Source of the DNA: Tillandsia leiboldiana
Taxonomy: Eukaryota; Streptophyta; Magnoliopsida; Poales; Bromeliaceae
Direction: 5' to 3'
Assembly: GCA_029204045.2 (NCBI GenBank)
Contig: CM055081.1
Span: 4,562,812 to 4,626,811 of the forward strand
Length of the DNA: 64,000 nt
Part shown: in pieces, positions 21,806-37,165 of the stretch
Layout of the letters: every line of letters starts with the position of its first letter
Numbering within the stretch: the stretch's first letter is position 1
Translations under genes and position numbers: made by a program
Notes under the pieces: model-generated
Told to the model about the DNA's origin: nothing
The model's input: the letters and a program-made list of their open reading frames with translations, nothing else
Database searches by the model: none

Positions 21806-21970
21806 AGTTATTGGTGCTTGCATATTATTTGCCCTTAGATGAAAAAGATATGTGGTTAGAATAATAGTGGGCTTTTTGGGTTTAGTGAGTGGTTGATGAA
21901 ATTGTATGATCTAAATGTTAGAATTAGTTAAAGGAATAGGTGCCTTTACAATCATAGTAACCTGTATGTA
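21806..21970. mobile_element. Partial MITE family 1 copy
   Basis: Shares the internal words ATGTGGTTAGAATAATAGTG and GGGTTTAGTGAGTGGTTG with the complete copies. Both terminal motifs are degraded and a (TA)n tract lies at its left edge. Confidence 0.55.
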
Positions 21971-22023
21971 TGTATAACCTGTATAGTAGCCTTTACAATC
22001 ATAGTAACCTGTATATATATAGA

Positions 22024-23213
<1,190 letters not shown>

Positions 23214-23294
<81 letters not shown>

Positions 23295-23300
23295 GGAGAA
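23214..23300. repeat. (TA)n then (GA)n microsatellite
   Basis: A (TA)n run, then (GA)n, ending at the left boundary of a long LTR. Confidence 0.9.
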
Positions 23301-26300
23301 AGTCCGGCCGGAGATCCGGGTCATCACAATTTTCATCTCTTAAATCATACTATTCCAGCCGAGCTTTTGCAGTGTGAATTGTGGCTTCTGGAGGCCTATG
23401 ATGTGTGTTGGAGATGGTTGCGCGCAAATCGGACCTCAGATTTGAACCCAGCGTGAAATTTGGATTAAGAATACCTATCCGGATGCCTTCGACAAATTTT
23501 AGAAGTGGAATTTGGCAAAACGGACATCGGATTTGAAGTCAGCGTGCGAAAACGATGAAAATATCCTACTCGTATTTTTCGGAGCCCGGATGCCAAAACA
23601 CGGATTTCGAGGCAAGATTTTACTGTTCCGGCAGGCCAGGGCAGCGCCGGCGGGGATGGGCAGTGGTGGAGCGCGGCAGCGGGGGCGCGGGCAGGCGCGT
23701 GCGCGGCGGCGGGCAGGGCGGTCCACGGGTTTTGGCGTGTACCGGGACCAGCCAACGGCGGGCGCGCCACGTGTCGCGCGCTGATTGGGCGGTCAACGCA
23801 CGTGCGACAGCACGCCGGGCGCGACGCACCGTGGACCCCGCCAGGCCACGTGTCGCCAGCCCATTGGCGGGCGCAGCGACCCGGCTGGGCCGCCGTGAAC
23901 CGCTGCCCACGGTTCCCGCAGTGGACCGCGTCGCCACGCGGCGCGCCGCGATTGGCGTGCGCGCGTGCGACGGGCGGGCGGGGCGCGGAGTGGGTGACAT
24001 GGCGCGCCGAGAGGAATTCGGGCGCGCACAGTGTTGGGCTTGGGCCGGATTCGGGCGCCCGAATCCGGCGCCCGAATCCGATTCCTTCCTTGGTGGGCTT
24101 GGGCTATAAATAGCCCTCTTCCTTGAGCCTTTGGACCTTTTTCCCGAGCCCGTTTGCGACTGAGCCCTTAAGTGAAGTTGTTCCTCTTCTTGTGCTGCAC
24201 CTTGCAAAGGAGTTTCGGAATTTTTGGAAGGCGCGGCATCGACGACTTCGGCATCTTGGCGCAGTGCGACGTTTCTTCTTCGGTGGCCCATTTTCGTCGC
24301 GTTTCAGTCCACGAGGTCCACTGAGCTACTCCGACGAAAATTTTGGATGATTTTTGCGGCATCGGTTTCATGAGAGGTAGGCCTTCGATTTCAGTGTTGA
24401 TCACCTTGCTTCATTTTGAGTTCTTGGCACGGTTTACGAGGCATCTTTGAACCCCTTTTCTGTTGGTGGTTTTTCTGGACAGCGGAGGCCTGTCGGATTT
24501 TTATCTCTGCACTTGGGTATCAGATTTAGACATGTGAGGACTCGATCGACATCTACTCTTTGCGAGAATCGCCGCCGTATTTTTATTAGAATTTTTGGAG
24601 ATTATCTCGCATGTGGTATTTAAGCATTTTCAGGACTGATTTTTCAGCAGTTTGTAAACTTGGAATTTTGTGTTGATTGCAATGTTTGAACTGTCTTTGT
24701 ACCCAGGAGGTGTCTTTGGGTGTTTTGGGATCCATTGGAATTGTGGAAATCTGAGAATTGTCACTATTCTGTTTCAGCCTATTTTTGGATCTTGGTTGAT
24801 GCGCGCTTCAGGTGGGTTGCTTCATCTTCAAAATCGGTGGACTATTCATTAATTCTATCGTGTAGTAAATCATACATGATTGTTAGATGTGTTAGGAAGC
24901 ATGTTAGATATAGAGAGGATGTTCTCGCGTCGTTATCATGATCATGTTGATGTATGCTTCCTATCTGTGTTAACTTAAGTACCACTATTGGAACTTGACC
25001 TAGCACCCTGTCATATGTTGCATGTGTAACCAGACCAGTAGAAAACCCTCACTTGGGCTAGGTTTATTTATGCTTTAGACATCCACACTTCTTATTCTAT
25101 TTCTGGACATAGTGTTATCCTCGCCCGGGTAGTGGGTCGAGTGGTCGGGATTTCTCTTATTGTGGGATGTATGTTACACTCGTGCTTGGGGGCAGAGTGG
25201 AGTCTGGTAGATGTAGCTGGTATTATATCTGTGGCTGGAGCCATTGGGTGAACGGTGGTCCCGGGATGTCGTGTTTCTCGGTTTTATGTGTTGCCACTGT
25301 GTTAGTGGCAATAGTATACCAGTGATAGCAGGACCTTGAACCCAGAACCTTTTGGACACATACATGATTTTAGTCAACCAATATTTTCTTCCAAATATCG
25401 AAGGGTTGCCGGAGTCTGTTCTTGTCTGATTGGACGAAGGCATTAGCCCTTCGGGGTTTGGGTATAAAAACTTTTTTCTAACTGTTTTTCCTAAAAGAAC
25501 TAAAATATATTAAATTGGATTTCTCAGATTAAAATAGTTTTCAGTAATAACTGCCATCTTTTATTACAAACTTCCTCACCCGAGAGAGTTGGGTGACCTG
25601 GGTTCTAGGGGCCGTTCCCTTATTTCGGGACGAAAGCAACGGGGGCTGTACCTGGAACCTGTTCTTGTTTGATAGGGTTGTAGGTGTTGGTCTCCCGGAA
25701 CTTTCGGACCCTGGTTGGTTTCTTCTGCATGTTTTACCAAGGAAGTTGTTTTCCCGAACTGTAAGGGGTCGAGAACTTCGAAAGGTTGAGTCTGGAGTCT
25801 GTTCTTGTTTGATTGGGATTCTAGACACCGACCTTTCGGGATTCTCGGACCCTTACTGTGTCGGTTTGTTCTTTCTCGTCTGTGAGTTGGATGTCCTGTT
25901 TTGGGAGCCGTTGGATTGACGGTGGTCCCGGCTGTCGAGTGTTTCCAGCCAGTGAGTTAGAGATATGATTTGTTGGTTACTGTCGATCTTGTTGATCGTG
26001 GATTGGACTATAGCCTGCATGAGCCATATTGAGCTCGACAGAGATGCGCAGATACTTTCCTCGGTGGGGTCGCGCCCCTCGAGTGCCACTCAGGAGTTGG
26101 GCCTGTTACTTTGCTATCGCGACTTGTTGACGCAGTCCCTCTGGCTGGGCCAGTTTTGACAGTCACGGACGCCCTACGTAAGTCTGGTCCTCCTTGGATG
26201 TAACGGCCGTAAGTGGGCGCAGGTTTGACTGGACCCTATGTGGCAGTCAGTGTAGATTGGGTGACTGTATTTTGAGAGCTAGTAGATGCATCATTTTCAT

Positions 26301-26884
26301 CTGTATCACCCTTTGAGCATTGTAGATCGAGGCATGATAGCTGTAGACTCTTTCCAGCTTATCTTTTCATTATTACAGTTTTCCTGTTATCTTATGCCTC
26401 TAGTAGACTTAGTGGGCAGACCATCGGGCTTGGTAGCGGTAACCACTGAGAACTACTGTGGGATGTAGTTCTCACACCCGCTGTGGTGTCTTTCCCCAGG
26501 GACCCTTTCTCCAGTTCCTGCTGCTCCAGTTGCTGATCCTTTTGTTGCTGATCGAGGTGAGGGAGTCGCGAGCTAATTCCCTACCCGTCCTTGGAGTATA
26601 GCGGTACCCCTTTTTGGAGCTTAGTAGTACAGTCTGCTGGATTTTAGTAGTTAGTTACTTTTGAGAGTTTTATTTTGAGAGACTTTTGTAGTGAGGTTCA
26701 GACTTGTACTATTTGACAGTTGTATTATTTCTTATTCAGTAGTTTACTTTTCAGCTCTGATATCTGTATAGCTATAGTATCCTTCTTTTTTGCAGGTTAG
26801 ACGCTTCGTCTATACGGGGCTTCCCGTATGGGCGGCGGATCTGTTGCCGGGTCCGGGTCGCAGTTTCGACCCCAGAGCGTGACA
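23301..26884 (+). mobile_element. Long LTR, family A, solo or truncated (about 3.6 kb)
   Basis: The interior is collinear with other long LTRs here: GGCTTCTGGAGG near the start, a GC-rich block (23630-24060) with repeated CACGTG-type sites, a TATA box at 24114, a CACGACAGG-like leader motif, and the 3' end GGGGCTTCCCGTATGGGCGG...GCGTGACA at 26884. The end is followed directly by half of a MITE family 1 copy, so the element inserted into a MITE. No PBS or coding region follows. The left boundary is uncertain: it lacks the TGTGA-GATCCG start of sister copies. Ty3-type by end structure and relatives. Confidence 0.7.
24114..24123 (+). promoter_or_regulatory. TATA box of LTR family A
   Basis: CTATAAATAG directly after a GC-rich U3-like block. 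The same motif occupies the equivalent place in five other LTRs of this window. Confidence 0.65.

Positions 26885-28506
<1,622 letters not shown>

Positions 28507-28594
<88 letters not shown>
28507..28594. repeat. (CT)n then (TA)n microsatellite
   Basis: (CT)n then (TA)n between two MITE family 1 copies. Confidence 0.95.
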
Positions 28595-28598
<4 letters not shown>

Positions 28599-28836
28599 TG
28601 GAATACTATCGATAGTACCAAGCCATTGGTGCTACCAATTACCAATTTTTTAGCCCTTGAATTAAAGGATGTGTGGTTAGGATGATAGTGGTCTCCTAGG
28701 GTTTACTAGATTGTTGGTTAAATAGTAAAAATCATAGGGGACCACTATAATCCCAACCGCACATCTTTTCATCCAAGGGCTGGAAACTTGGTAGCACTAA
28801 TTGCTTGGTGCTATCGATAGTATTCTAGCCGAACTC
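28595..28836 (+). mobile_element. MITE family 1, copy e
   Basis: Starts GCTGGAATACTATCGATAGT and ends GGTGCTATCGATAGTATTCT. Its interior is rearranged relative to copies d and f: the GGGCCC-like middle is partly inverted. Confidence 0.8.
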
Positions 28837-28856
28837 TCTCCCCCTCTATATATATA

Positions 28857-29186
<330 letters not shown>

Positions 29187-30129
29187 AGAGTACCAGAGGC
29201 TTAGTAACTGTTCAGGTGCGTCATTCTTGTGCTAACCGACCCATCTTAAGATGGTTGGGTCAAGCGAGAGTCATTTAGTGCGAAATAGACGCGAAAACAG
29301 ATTTAGAACGCAAAGAGCAAAGGAACTAGAGTTTTAGGGATTTCGAGCGCCCGAAAACTTTGCCTATTTGCGGATCCCCTGTTGGACGCCCGAAAGTTAT
29401 TGTAGCAGCCCAGGATTTGAATGAATAAGATTTTTTCGAGATTTGAGCCTAATCGTGCAGTTGGTAGGAGTTGTTGGGAGCGGGTGACCTTTTGGGCGCA
29501 TCACTATAGTAGCGGACGCGCGATTCAAATGCCCTTGTAGCTGGGCACAGTATTGCGCATTTTCGAATCCTTTCCTGTAGCAGAGCTGGCGTCCGCAGGA
29601 TCGCCCGTTCATATTGTAGACGCATAAGATCGGGGCGCCCTGGTGAATAATAGTCAAGCGCTTGGATCGTGTTTTTCTGTGGTTGGACCGGTTAGCTCAT
29701 TTGGATGCTCCGCGGCTCAGCACACCCTTCTGTGGACTATAACCCCTCAGCACGTGTACCCATACCCCTATTTACACCAGACAACTCCTTGAGCTGCTCC
29801 CTCCATCATCTTCTCCATCTTTCTCCGTCTCCCTCATTTTCTGTGAGCGAAAGCAGGGCAGTTGTGGTGTCCCAAATTTTCGTGCGACATGACTGGGTGG
29901 TGGGCGATGAGAAAACACCTATTTTTGGTGTACCAAGCCTGTTGCATGTCAAATGGATGCCAAAAACGGACTTAGCGTGCGAAAACGGTGAAAATCGACT
30001 ATTTTTGGGCAAAATGGGCCTAACGGGCCGATTTTTGGAGTGGGACCGGCCCACTTGTGCGTGCAGGGACCAGCGGCGGAGCGGGGAGGGACGTGTGCCG
30101 CTCCCTGGTTGGTCGGGTGGCGGCGCGGG

Positions 30130-30307
30130 TGTGACACCCCCGGAATTTGGATTAGTCCTCTATATAAATGATATAATATGACTAAAATCTCTAACCCGGC
30201 TATAGCATTTTGGATGGTAGCAAGATCCAAGAGGAACATGAGAGTTAAGCGTGCTAGAGCTAGAGTAGTTCTAGGATGGGTGACCCCCTGGGAAGTGGGG
30301 CGTCACA
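30130..30307 (+). repeat. Cassandra 5' LTR
   Basis: Begins TGTGACACCCCCGG and ends GGGCGTCACA. Identical to the 3' LTR except at 30179. Confidence 0.92.
30241..30297 (+). promoter_or_regulatory. 5S rRNA-like pol III promoter region in the Cassandra 5' LTR
   Basis: GAGTTAAGCGTGCT and CTAGGATGGGTGACC then CCTGGGAAGT match the internal control region of plant 5S rRNA (box A, intermediate element, box C). The same text recurs at 30641-30697. It is not a 5S gene: the 5' third of 5S is absent. Confidence 0.85.
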
Positions 30308-30309
30308 GT

Positions 30310-30321
30310 TGGTATCAGAGC
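30310..30321 (+). other. Cassandra primer-binding site
   Basis: TGGTATCAGAGC, complementary to the 3' end of initiator tRNA-Met, two bases after the 5' LTR. Confidence 0.88.
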
Positions 30322-30529
30322 CATTCACCAGCCGAAAATGTGAGATGAGTCTCGGCTGAGCCAGGGTTATATAGCGGGTAGAGCGAGGCTCCTCGGCTAA
30401 TGACCGTTGTGAGTGGAGTGCAGCTCCTCACAAGGTCGGCTAAGGCTAGAGAGACGAGTCTCACATCGCCTGGTGCTTGTGAGTGTGCTTGAGCCTGACG
30501 TGGACGTCAGGGCTTAAAGGGGGGAAGAA

Positions 30530-30707
30530 TGTGACACCCCCGGAATTTGGATTAGTCCTCTATATAAATGATATAATAGGACTAAAATCTCTAACCCGGC
30601 TATAGCATTTTGGATGGTAGCAAGATCCAAGAGGAACATGAGAGTTAAGCGTGCTAGAGCTAGAGTAGTTCTAGGATGGGTGACCCCCTGGGAAGTGGGG
30701 CGTCACA
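30530..30707 (+). repeat. Cassandra 3' LTR
   Basis: Same ends as the 5' LTR, preceded directly by the polypurine tract. Confidence 0.92.
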
Positions 30708-30828
30708 GCGGGAGTCGAGGCGCCAATCGCGCCGCGTGCACCGCCCCGTGGACCGCGCCAGGACACGTAGCGGGCGCCCATTGGCGGGCGCACGGACCCG
30801 ACTGCCTCGGCGCGGACTGCGCCGCGTG

Positions 30829-33800
30829 TGTGAGGACCCGAATTTTCACAAGAGGATTACTGTTGGATCAACAGCTTCTGGAGGCTTTTCTTGGGTGTTA
30901 GAGTTGTTTGTGTGCATTTTGGACCCAAGAGATGGACTCAGTGTGTTGAATTGATCCTGAGTGTAGTCGGAGGCATCCGTCGAAATTTTAGAAGTGGTTT
31001 TGCGTGAAATGGACATCGAATTTGGATTCAGCGCGGAAAACGATGGAAATCGACTACTTGAATGTATTTTTCTGAGTCCGGACGCCCGAAAACGGACACC
31101 CGGAAGTTTTCAGTGCTTTCGGGTGCACGGTGGACCGGTGGACCGAGGGGTGTGCCACGTGGCGGCTTTCTAGTGGTGTCGTACGCCACGTGGCGGAGCT
31201 GGAGAGGCGGCGCAGTGGGCTCGGCCCACGGGAGCGAGTGCGGGCAGGTGCGCGGGCAGGGCGCGCGGGCTGGCGCGGTGTTCAGAGTTGGGTGTGCCAC
31301 GTGGCGGCTCCCCATTGGGCGCGCTGGGGACACGTGGCGGCTTCGGGTTCGGCGGGTGCATCGGGTGCATGCACCGGGCGCAGCGAGTGGAGGCGGTGAC
31401 ACGTGACGCGCAGGGATTGGTCGGTCAACGCACGTGGGACAGCGCATGATTCGCGCCGGGCGCGGCGCACGGTGGACCGCCTCGGGCCACGTGTTGCCCG
31501 CTCATTGGCGGGCGCAGTGACCCGGCGGATCCGGCGTGAACCGCGCGGTCCACGCTTCCTACCGTGGATCGCGTCGCCACGCGGCGCGCCGCGATTGGCG
31601 GGCGGGCGTGCGCCGGGCGTGCGGGACGTGGACCAGGTGACGTGGCACGCCCAGGGATTTTCGGGCGCACACAGTAACGGGCCGTGGGCCGGATTCGGGC
31701 GCCCGAATCCGGATCCGCATGTGTGTGTGGCTTGGGCTATAAATAGGCCCCCTTAGCTGTTTTTTCTCCTTTTCTGGGCTTCTTCTCTGTGGGCTTCCTA
31801 CAGAGAAGTTCTTCCTCTCCCTCCCCTCCACCCTTTGATGGAGTTCTAGGATTTTTGGAGGTTGCTACATCAACGTTTTCGATTTTGCGGCGCACATCGA
31901 CGCTTCTTCTCCGGCGACCCTTCCCGTCGCGTTTTGGTGTGCGGACTCCTTCGGGCTACCCCGAAGGAATTTTTGGGCGATTGTTACGTCGGTGTTTCCA
32001 CGACAGGTAGGGCTATGATTCCCGTGTTTACAATTTCTTTCCATTCTAAGGTTTCCTTGAGCTTTTCGGATCATTTTGTGACCTCATTTTCTGGGGCGGA
32101 GTTTTGGACATCATTGGAGTATTTGTGGGATATCTCGGCCCACGAGCATCAGAATGAGGAGTGCAAGTACTTGATCTTCATATACGCGTCGCAAGGAATA
32201 TCGTCGTGATTTTTCTGGGATTTTTGGAGGATGCTGTGAAGGTGATAATCCCACATTTCTGGACTAAATGCTACAGGATTTTGATTGTGGGAAGTTTTGG
32301 GCACGTCGCGAGGTTTATTTTGTATCTTGGCCTACAGGTATCGGATTTTGACGTGCAAGTACTCGTTTCGATCGGCTCGCCGCGAGGATCGCAGCGGTTA
32401 TTTTTCTGGATTTTTCCGAGTTCATCTCGCAGGTAAAATTTAGTCATTCTTGGGACTTGTTGTTGAACAGCGGCTTATTGTACATTATTTGGATTAATTG
32501 TACGCCGTGTGTGTTGTTGTGCTGTGGTTCGCAGTTTTTGGGTGTTTTGCTGAGAAAGGAGTGTTGGACAGCGAGGAGACTTTTACAGCTGTGGGTTGCG
32601 CTTTTCCAGGTGGGTGGTTGCTATATCCCTCTATTTCTGACATACTCACTAGGAATATTATAGAGATCCTTTTATTGGACTTATTGATTGATCAATACTC
32701 GTGGTTGGGATTATGCATGTGGGTTTGGACATGTGGATTGCTATGATAGCACATAACGTTGCATGTGGATTTGATTATAATATTGAGTCCATATAATTTA
32801 CCTGGATGGTGGGTACCACTTGGGGATATTTTTGGACATGCATAGGTGGATAGTTATTTGTGGGCGAGTAGCGGTTTATATGTTTAATATTTGCTATTCA
32901 TGTGAGAACGGTTATAGGACTTGGGATATCATGCTATATTGAATGCCAGGAATTGTTATCATGCTAAAACATAAGTCAGAAAATGATATCTGTATCTTTC
33001 TATCTTCCTGGGACTTTTGCATGCTTGTATGGACATCTAGTTAGGCCATCTCTTACCGCTACACTACCATGTTGGAACTTGACTTAGGAGAAACCATGTT
33101 TGCTTCTTTTCTGCTTTTCGTTAGTCAGGTGGTTCATGTTGCTTGGGTTCGAGCAGGGGTTTGGGATAGTGTAGCCGGGGCCTGGATTGTGGATTGTGGG
33201 TTTTGCGGCAACCGAGGATATTAGGCGGTTGACCGGATGTCGGTTATAGGACATCGGTTGTAGGACATGATTATGGACTAGGGGGTTTTGCGTCAACCGC
33301 GGATATTGGGCGGTTGACCGGAGGTCGGTTGCTTGACCTGATTGTGGATTGGGGGTGGGGGGTATTGCGGCAATCGCGGATATTGGGCGATTGACCGGAT
33401 GTTCACTTATGCATCAGATTGGGGATCAGAGTTTTCTTTAGTGGAGGGATTTGTTCCACTTAGGCATTGTAGTGATCCAGTCCTGCTTTTATGATACTTA
33501 TGACATGATTACTTTCCTCGTGTGGGTAGCTCCCCTCGAGTTCCCCTCCGGAGCGTGGGGTTCAGACAGGCTTTGAGTTTTTGCTATCACATCGGCGCGA
33601 CTTACTTGCCCGATGATGAGGGCGGCAGCAGGAGCTTTTGCTATCACATCGGCGCGGCTTACTTGCCCGATGATGAGGGCGGCATAGATTGGGTTTATTT
33701 GGGTCGGTTTGGTTACTGATGCATATGGTTATTCCATTTTGGGATTGCATTTAGAGGTATAGTAGTGGTAGTTCTCTTTTTCAGCAGTTTTATTGCTTAC

Positions 33801-34350
33801 CACTATTCTTCCCCTTTTTGCCTCTGGTAGACCTAGTGGGTGCGTCGGAGTTTGAGGCTTTACCCACTAGGGGAGGCTACTGGTTTACTAGTAGTTCTCA
33901 CCCCCATTCTTCTTTCCTCGTTTTCTTCTCCTTTATTTTGCAGTGTCTTCTGCGGGTGCTGATGGGTTTTCAGTGGCGGGTCGAGGAGAGAGGACGGCTG
34001 AGTAGATAGATCTCGAGGCAGGATGAGCGAGTTAGCTGGACTGTTGGTGTACCCTTTTTTCCTCAGACGGTTGTACTTTACTTTGGGTCTGGCTTTAGCC
34101 AGCTGTTTGTATCTTTTTTGGTGAGCTGGGAGAGGCAGATGTATTTTTTTTTTTTTTTACAGATGTAGTGTATTTTATTTCCAGCTTAAGTCTGAGATGC
34201 ATTAGTTCTTAGTTCAGCTCTGTTTTCTGCTCTTTATTGTTATCTCTTATATCTGAGCAGGTTACTGGCGCTTCGTGTGCACGGGAAATTCCGTGTGCAC
34301 GGCGGATCTGTAGACGGGCCCGGGTTCTGGTTTACACCCGGGGCGTGATA
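30829..34350 (+). mobile_element. Solo LTR C, 3.5 kb
   Basis: Starts TGTGAGGACCCGAATTTTCA and ends GGGGCGTGATA, flanked by a perfect GCGTG duplication at 30824-30828 and 34351-34355. One TATA box (31737) and no internal region, so it is a solo LTR. It interrupts LTR B. The terminal dinucleotide is TA, not CA. The U3 is GC-rich with many CCACGTGGCG-type words. Sister copies are at 47478-50409 and 51230-53110. Confidence 0.88.
31737..31746 (+). promoter_or_regulatory. TATA box of solo LTR C
   Basis: CTATAAATAG after the GC-rich block, followed by GCCCCCTT and a CT-rich leader. Confidence 0.65.
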
Positions 34351-34518
34351 GCGTGCGCCCCGCCATAGACCCCGCTGGACACGTGGCAGCATCTGGTGAT
34401 TCCGGGCGCTAAGCGGGAGCCATCGGATGGGCGCCACGTGTCCCAGGCGGGGCATATGGATTTCGGGCGCCCGAAACTTGGGCTCGAATCCAAATCCCTA
34501 TTTTTTTTTTGGTTTCGG

Positions 34519-34528
34519 CTATAAATAG
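34519..34528 (+). promoter_or_regulatory. TATA box of LTR B
   Basis: CTATAAATAG preceded by GGGCGCCCGAAACTTGGG, as in the related LTRs. Confidence 0.62.
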
Positions 34529-37044
34529 CCCTCTTGGGGCAGTGTTTGAGGGATTTTCGAGTTTCTTCTTGAGGCCACTTTCGACTGGGAGATTCTTCAT
34601 CGCGTTTTCTTCGACATTTGGCATCCCGGAGGATTTTCCGACGTCGCTTCATATTTTTCCTCCCCGACTTCGCGAGCTTCAACGCTTCTCCGACACCGAT
34701 CTTTTCCGTCGACGCTTCGTCCGCGGGCTCCCTCGAGCTGAGTTCTTGGAGATTTTCGCCAATTTTTGCGGAGACATTTCCTTGAGAGGCGGGCCTTCGA
34801 TTTCCGTGTTTACTATTCCTCTCCATTTTGGCTTTTTATGAGGTTTTACAGCGCGTCTTTGGACCCATCTTTTTCTATGGTGTATTCTGGACAGCGGGGA
34901 AGTTTTCATGCATTTTCTTGGTCGTTTGTTGGTGGAATTTGGTGTTTAAGGACTTGATTTCTATCTACACTCCGTGAGGATCGCAGGCATATTTTTCTTG
35001 GAATTTTTGGAGGACATCTCGAAGGTGATATTTTGCCATTTCTTGGAATGAAATTCCGCAAAGTTGTAGTTTTGGGGATTTTTGCTTACCGCGGTGTTTG
35101 GCTTCTATCTCAGTGAGCGAGAGGAGTTTCCTGATGTTTTCAGGCTCGTTGGAACCGTGGGAACCTGAGGATTACCCACATTCAGTTTTGGCTCATTTGG
35201 ACTTCGGACCGATGCGCACATCTAGGTGGGTTGCTTTTGTCTCCAAAACCGACGGACGGTTCTCTAATTCTATATGATAGCAAGCATGCATGTTAATGTA
35301 CAACTTATGTGTTCGAGGGGTAAGCATGAGAATTGTTCTAAGTCATGGGGAATTAATGCTTACTGAATTTATGGAGTATATTCTAGTGAATTTGAGAACT
35401 TGCATGTTGTCTGATTATTAGATGAGGTTGAGAGCTATCTGGCGGTTATGGTTACCTATGCTAGTTGAGAGCATGTTTGAGGGAGATGATGTTCACTTTG
35501 GTTGATATTGAGATCATGTTTGTTAATATTCCCTATTTATGTTTAAGTTTAAACTAAATGTTATTATTGGAACTTTGACCTAGCACCCTGTCATATGTTG
35601 CATGTTTCAACCAGACTAGTAGAAAATCCAAACTTGGGCTAGTTTATTTATGCTTTAGACACTTCCACACATTTATTCATTTTTCCTGGACTTAGAGTGT
35701 TCCTCGCCCGGGTAGTGGGCCGAGTAGTCGGGATTTTGTGGGATGCATGTTACACTCGCGCTTGGGGGCCGAGTGGAGTCTGGTAGCTGTAGTTAGACCA
35801 GTGCTAGTTTTGGGAGCCGTCTGATTCGACGGTGGGTCCCGGCTGTTGAGTATTTCCAGCCAGTGTGTTAGAGATGTGAGTTGGTCTTTGCCGATCTGAT
35901 TGATCGTGGATTTGGATTATAGCCTGCATAAGCCATTTTGAGCTCGACAGAGATGCGCGGATACTTTCCTCGGTGGGGTCGCTCCCCTCGAGTGCCGCTC
36001 CGGAGCTGGGCCTGTTACTTTGCTATCGCAACTTGTCGACGGAGTCCTTCTGACTGGGCCCTTTTTGGGTAGTCACGGACGCCCTACGTAATTCCAGTTC
36101 TCCATGGATGTAATGGTAGTAGGTGGGCGCATGTTTGATTGTACCCTTTGTGGCAGTCAGTGTAGATTGGGTGATTGTTTTATCAAGAGGTAGTAGATGC
36201 ATCATTTTTCATCTGTATCACCCTTTGAGCATCTAGATAGAGGCATATTATTTGTAGAGTTATGTCCAGCCTTTCGTTTATAGTACTGCATTTGTTACTT
36301 TATGTCTCTAGTAAACTTAGTAGGCAGACCGTCGGTCTTGGTGGCGGTACCCACTGAGAACTACTGTTGGTTGTAGTTCTCACACCCTCTGTTGGTGACC
36401 TTTTCCAGGGACTTCTTCTCCAGTTCCTGCTGCTCCAGTTGCTGCTCCATCTGACCGAGGTAAGGGAGTCGCGAGTTAGATCCCTACCCGTTTCCAGTGA
36501 GAGAGTAGATGTACCCATTTTTGGTGTTGTTTTAGTACAGTCAATGGTTTGGATATATCATGTACTTATTATACTTTGAGAGTTTTATTTTGGAGAGACA
36601 TGTATTGTGAGGACCTGACTTGTACTTTTTGGAGGTTGTATTTATTTATTTCCGTAGTTTGCTCTTCCGCTCTGATATCTGTATAGTAGTTGTATTATCT
36701 TTTGCAGGTTGATCGCTTCGTCTATACGGGGCTTCCCGTATGGGCGGCGGATCTGTTAGCGAGCCCGGGTCGCAGTTTCGACCACGGGGCGTGACAGCAG
36801 CCCTAACAGAAGCAACATCATCTGAGCATTTCTTCTTCTTCCTTCTTCGCGCCGAAGCTTCGATGCTTGGTTGAGTACGTTGTGTGGCTTGCTCCTGAGG
36901 TGGAGAACTCGAGCTTGGACCCTTGTCTTGCTTGATTTAAGGTAGGAGCCCAATTTCGCGTGTTTTCGAAGTCTTTGACATTTTTATCGTTTAAGCTGAG
37001 TGTGTTGGTGTTGCTCCTGATGGTTGGACCTTCTCCTATTTTTC

Positions 37045-37165
<121 letters not shown>

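Larger units (their letters stand above)
30130..30707 (+). mobile_element. Cassandra TRIM retrotransposon, complete
   Basis: Two 178-bp terminal repeats (30130-30307 and 30530-30707) differ at one position (T at 30179, G at 30579). A perfect 5-bp duplication GCGGG flanks it at 30125-30129 and 30708-30712. A primer-binding site TGGTATCAGAGC lies at 30310-30321 and a polypurine tract AAAGGGGGGAAGAA at 30516-30529. The 222-bp interior codes for nothing. The LTRs contain 5S rRNA-like sequence, the hallmark of the Cassandra family of terminal-repeat retrotransposons in miniature. With one LTR difference it is a young insertion. Confidence 0.93.
29863..36796 (+). mobile_element. Long LTR B, carrying two nested insertions
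   Basis: Starts TGTGGTGTCCCAAATTTTCG and ends GGGGCGTGACA at 36796. Flanks GCAGT (29858-29862) and GCAGC (36797-36801) agree at four of five bases, so this is probably its target duplication. A Cassandra TRIM at 30130-30707 and the solo LTR at 30829-34350 sit inside it. Without them it is about 2.8 kb. TATA box at 34519; the 3' end shares GGGGCTTCCCGTATGGGCGG with LTR A. Confidence 0.68.

Noticed and set aside
23555..24291. Long open frames on both strands (184 and 223 codons)
   Set aside because: They lie in the GC-rich U3 of an LTR, are Arg/Ala/Pro-rich in every frame, and similar frames recur in sister LTRs because GC-rich DNA has few stops.
30241..30297. A 5S rRNA gene
   Set aside because: Only the internal promoter part of 5S is present, and it lies within the LTRs of a Cassandra TRIM, in both copies.
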